From Alphaproteobacteria bacterium (GTDB taxonomy: Bacteria > Pseudomonadota > Alphaproteobacteria > Rickettsiales > SXRF01): DNA of 34,781 nt. Location: positions 1-34,781 of the forward strand of contig RFOF01000005.1 in assembly GCA_009926845.1 (NCBI GenBank). Reading direction: 5' to 3'. Below are positions 32,385-34,781 of this stretch, in pieces (the stretch's first letter is position 1; every line of letters starts with the position of its first letter). Below the pieces are notes generated by a model. It was not told where the DNA came from. It searched no databases and saw only the letters and a list, made by a program, of their open reading frames with translations. Both the position numbers and the translations under genes were made by a program.

Positions 32385-32430
32385 CTCTAATATCAATCCC
32401 TAAATCCTAATGCCTAGAGCCTAATCCCTA
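32385..32430. repeat. CCTAA-type degenerate tandem tract
   Basis: TCAATCCCTAAATCCTAATG is followed by CCTAGAGCCTAATCCCTATG, giving CCTA every six to eight bases. It lies between the truncated map gene and the divergent CinA-like gene, whose ATG is within its right end. Both genes lack a visible ribosome site on this side. Confidence 0.6.
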
Positions 32431-33179
32431 TGATAAATGCCTGCCTGCTGATTATCGGCAATGAGATTCTTTCTGGCCGCACGCAAGATAAAAATCTGGC
32501 GTGGATAGCGGCGCAGCTGAACGAAACGGGCATTAAACTGGCCGAAGTGCGGGTGATTCCGGATGTGGAGGCCACGGTGGTGGGGGCGCTGAATGAATGC
32601 CGCAAAAACTTCAATTATGTGTTCACCACTGGCGGCATCGGCCCGACCCACGACGACATCACCTCCGCTTGCGTGGCCAAAGCATTTGGCGTGGCCATAG
32701 AACGCAACGCCGAAGCCGAAGCGCTGCTGGAAAAACATTACACCCGCGAACAGCTGAACGAAGCGCGCCTGAAAATGGCGGAAATTCCCGTGGGGGCATC
32801 ACTGATTTATAACCCCGTCAGCGCAGCACCGGGATTTCGCATCGAGAATGTGTTCGTGATGGCGGGCGTGCCGCGCATCATGCAGGCCATGTTCGACGGC
32901 ATTAAAAATGAGCTAAAAGGCGGCGAAAAAACCCACTCGCGCACCGTGGCGGCTTATGTTACCGAGGGGGTCATCGCCGCAGAGCTGACCGCCATTGCGG
33001 AGCATTTTGCAAATGTAGATATCGGCAGCTACCCGTTCATACGCAACCAGCGCCTCGGTACCACGCTCATCGCCCGCAGCACCGACACCGCCGCGCTTGA
33101 TTTAGCGCAAGCCGAGCTCAAAAAAATGCTGCTATCGTTTACCGATGAAGTTGTGGATGAGGATCTGGCCAGCGCCTGA
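32430..33179 (+). CDS. CinA N-terminal/MoaB-like molybdopterin-binding domain protein
   Basis: A single-domain protein of 249 residues related to the N-terminal half of CinA and to MoaB/MogA. The start ACLLIIGNEILSGRTQDKNL and the motif TTGGIGPTHDD (residues 66-76) are the family landmarks, followed by MAEIPVGASLIYNPVSAAPG and VFVMAGVPRIMQ. The C-terminal nicotinamide-nucleotide amidase domain of full CinA is absent, as in many alphaproteobacterial homologues. Such proteins bind nucleotide or pterin-like ligands; the exact reaction is not known. No ribosome site precedes the ATG, which lies at the edge of a repeat tract. Confidence 0.88.
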   Translation: MINACLLIIGNEILSGRTQDKNLAWIAAQLNETGIKLAEVRVIPDVEATVVGALNECRKNFNYVFTTGGIGPTHDDITSACVAKAFGVAIERNAEAEALLEKHYTREQLNEARLKMAEIPVGASLIYNPVSAAPGFRIENVFVMAGVPRIMQAMFDGIKNELKGGEKTHSRTVAAYVTEGVIAAELTAIAEHFANVDIGSYPFIRNQRLGTTLIARSTDTAALDLAQAELKKMLLSFTDEVVDEDLASA

Positions 33180-33276
33180 ACCCATTAATCCTTTTTTTAC
33201 TCCTGTTTGCTAACGATAAAATAGTCTGCACCTAAAACAGACGATTGAAGTCGCAATCTTACACAGGAGAAAATCA

Positions 33277-33503
33277 ATGAAACTTCCTTATATCCTCTCT
33301 CTCTCGCACTTGTTTTAACCGCTTCTAACGCGATGGCTTTTGACTGGAGTGCTTGCACCGCTGAAATAGCCAAATATTGTGCTGGTGAAAAAGATGATGA
33401 AAAAATCTGGGCCTGCCTCCAGAAGCACGACATTGATTTGTCTGAAGGCTGCGATAACAACGGCCACAGCAAATACGAAGCTGCAACCGGCAAAAAGAAA
33501 TAA
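33277..33503 (+). pseudogene. small secreted cysteine-rich protein, frame broken in a (CT)5 tract
   Basis: From ATG 33277 (AGGAG seven bases upstream) the frame reads MKLPYILSLSHLF and stops. Two bases out of frame, from 33306, the sequence continues ALVLTASNAMAFDWSACTAE and runs to TAA at 33501 with cysteines in the pattern of GLG1-type cysteine-rich repeats (KYCAG, WACLQKHDIDLSEGC). Removing one CT unit from the tract at 33295-33305 joins a perfect signal peptide (MKLPYILSLALVLTASNAMA) to the mature part. The shift may be a real slipped-strand event, a switch, or a base-calling error. Confidence 0.75.
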
Positions 33504-33516
33504 CAATATGACACGG

Positions 33517-33540
33517 TGGGGAGGACAGAAGTTCTCCCCA
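33517..33540 (+). terminator. hairpin after the cysteine-rich gene
   Basis: TGGGGAG and CTCCCCA form a seven-base stem with a ten-base loop, followed by TTACTTT. The T-run is interrupted, so it is a weak intrinsic terminator candidate. Confidence 0.45.
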
Positions 33541-33585
33541 TTACTTTAAAAAAATACAAACAAGTCGCAAACACAGGAGCTAGGT

Positions 33586-34710
33586 ATGGCACTCACTATT
33601 AAAAATAAACTGATTTTTATTGGGCTTTTGGCAATTATTGCTCTCTCTGCCAGTAGCTATTTGTCGTATGTGAGCGGTCAAAAACTGAACACTATGAGTG
33701 CGATGTCTGCTGTTTCTCAGACCAATGCTGTTCTCGCGCAACGCGTTATTCTTCACCGGCAAGAAATTCTACAGCATATTTATATCGCTGCGCTCCATCG
33801 CGCCAGCAACCAAATATCGCAAGTGGATTCCGACGCAATCAAAGAAAATTCAGAGAAATTAGTTTCTTATGAAGGACGCCTGGTTAAACGAGAGCTTGGC
33901 TATGTCAAAGCTGAAGATATGCAAAAGGCGCATGATTTGGCAAAAGAGCTTGATGTTTTGGTGCAAGTCCAATTTCCGGAGATGATTGTGAAGAATGCGA
34001 GTGATAGAGAGTTCTTGCATTTCATCGATACTGTAACGCAAAAGAGCGATGAGCTGGGTGTTATTCAAGCTTCTGTCAGTCAGGCTGTGTTTGATGAAAT
34101 GAATCGTGTTGCCGATGACATGGTGACCATTATCAATGCATCTAACCAACAAATTATTATTGTCCTTGGTGTGGCTCTCGCACTCATGATCCCACTACTT
34201 ACACTCACCATTTTGAGCATCACCCGCCCTATTAAAAAGATGACAACGGCCATGTCTGATTTGGCAAGTGGTGATATGGCTGCTGAAATTCCAAGCGTTG
34301 GCAAAAAAGACGAGATTGGCGGAATGGCACAAGCCGTGGTCGTATTCAAACAAAATATGGTTGAAACGGAAAACCTTAAATTGGAGCAGGAAAAACAGAA
34401 GGAACGCAATGAAGAGGAAAAACGCGCAGCGATGCATCAAATGGCGGACAGTTTTGAAGCCTCTGTTTCGGGAATTGTTTCGCAAGTTGCTAGCTCCGCG
34501 TCTCAAATGAAGGCCGGAGCACAAAGCGTGAATGAAATTGCTGAGAACACCAAGCAGCGTTCTAATACCGTGGTCAATATTTCCACCGAGGTGGCGCAAA
34601 CATCTTCGCAAGTGGCTTCCGCTGCCGAAGAGCTAACCTCTTCTATTAAAGAAATCAGCGCGCAAACGCAAAAATCGAGCAATATATATCCCTTGCAGCT
34701 GAAGAGTTGA
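33586..34710 (+). CDS. methyl-accepting chemotaxis protein, 3'-truncated
   Basis: The 374-residue receptor has a first membrane helix (about 8-28), a helical sensor region, a second helix (about 187-212), a HAMP domain with the ITRPIKKMTTAMSDLASGDM entry, and the start of the signalling coiled coil (SSASQMKAGAQSVNEIAENT, then ASAAEELTSSIKEISAQTQK). It then runs into SSNIYPLQLKS and stops. The conserved hairpin tip (E-x-I/N-LLALNAAIEAARAGE) and the second half of the coiled coil are missing, so it cannot couple to CheA/CheW as it stands. AGGAG lies six bases before the ATG. The sequence after 34690 seems to belong to something else. Confidence 0.85.
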   Translation: MALTIKNKLIFIGLLAIIALSASSYLSYVSGQKLNTMSAMSAVSQTNAVLAQRVILHRQEILQHIYIAALHRASNQISQVDSDAIKENSEKLVSYEGRLVKRELGYVKAEDMQKAHDLAKELDVLVQVQFPEMIVKNASDREFLHFIDTVTQKSDELGVIQASVSQAVFDEMNRVADDMVTIINASNQQIIIVLGVALALMIPLLTLTILSITRPIKKMTTAMSDLASGDMAAEIPSVGKKDEIGGMAQAVVVFKQNMVETENLKLEQEKQKERNEEEKRAAMHQMADSFEASVSGIVSQVASSASQMKAGAQSVNEIAENTKQRSNTVVNISTEVAQTSSQVASAAEELTSSIKEISAQTQKSSNIYPLQLKS

Positions 34711-34714
34711 TATT

Positions 34715-34781
34715 TCAGGCGAGTTTGGGTGTACCGATGATACGGAAGTTATCGGTGAGTTGGTCGGTCCAATCGCGGGCT
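34715..34781 (-). CDS. possible C-terminal end of another gene (runs off window)
   Basis: On the minus strand the last 67 bases read ARDWTDQLTDNFRIIGTPKL, then A and TGA at 34717-34715. This reads like a normal protein end, but it is too short for recognition. It abuts the point where the chemotaxis receptor loses its family match. Confidence 0.35.
   Translation of the reverse strand, partial: ARDWTDQLTDNFRIIGTPKLA

Noticed and set aside
33197-33592. Minus-strand frame of 131 residues over the cysteine-rich gene
   Set aside because: The plus strand shows a ribosome site, signal peptide and cysteine-rich repeat pattern, broken only by a two-base shift, so the minus frame is a shadow.

Overview
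The window looks like chromosomal DNA of an alphaproteobacterium. The evidence is a run of structural genes in the order of the Rhodobacter-type gene transfer agent (RcGTA), a valyl-tRNA synthetase of the archaeal-like kind known from Rickettsia, a type II isocitrate dehydrogenase, an alphaproteobacterial IscR-like Rrf2 regulator, and dense intergenic palindromic repeats. A Rickettsiales, Holosporales or Micavibrio-like lineage is my best guess. I see no marker that settles the genus, and no rRNA or tRNA gene.

Layout. 1-7566 is housekeeping: partial radC, an alpha/beta hydrolase plus RDD membrane protein pair, cysE, an IscR-like regulator, isocitrate dehydrogenase, valS and a small unknown gene. 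7569-30638 is an RcGTA-like cluster read mainly on the minus strand, so gene order runs from high to low coordinates: portal, prohead protease, capsid, a small head protein, head-tail connector, head closure, DUF3168 tail terminator, then after a foreign block DUF2460, DUF2163, NlpC/P60 peptidase, the TIM-barrel tail protein (broken by a frameshift), DUF2793, a membrane/coiled-coil protein and a GH24 lysozyme. Terminase, tail tube, tail chaperone and tape measure are not recognisable anywhere in the window. 30639-34781 is a repeat-rich flank with a terminator, an unknown gene, a 5'-truncated methionine aminopeptidase, a CinA/MoaB-like protein, a frame-disrupted small cysteine-rich secreted protein and a truncated chemotaxis receptor.

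The cluster is interrupted at most of its gene borders. Inserted are a cytochrome b561-YceI pair, a DUF2335 pair, a PH-SHOCT gene, and a set of large unrecognised helical, partly hydrophobic proteins at 16023-25496. The gp9-gp11 position (tail tube to tape measure) is filled by four of these unknown genes plus two smaller ones.

The most interesting signal is regulatory. Four transcription units of the unknown genes are each preceded by an 11-bp direct repeat that matches the PhoB box (CTGTCAY-N4-CTGTCAY), followed at varying distance by a GCTANAAT-type -10 element. I did not see such boxes in front of the housekeeping or phage structural genes. This suggests a phosphate-responsive set of undescribed proteins lodged in a decayed or repurposed GTA locus. 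The regulator identity is inference from the motif; the protein functions are unknown.
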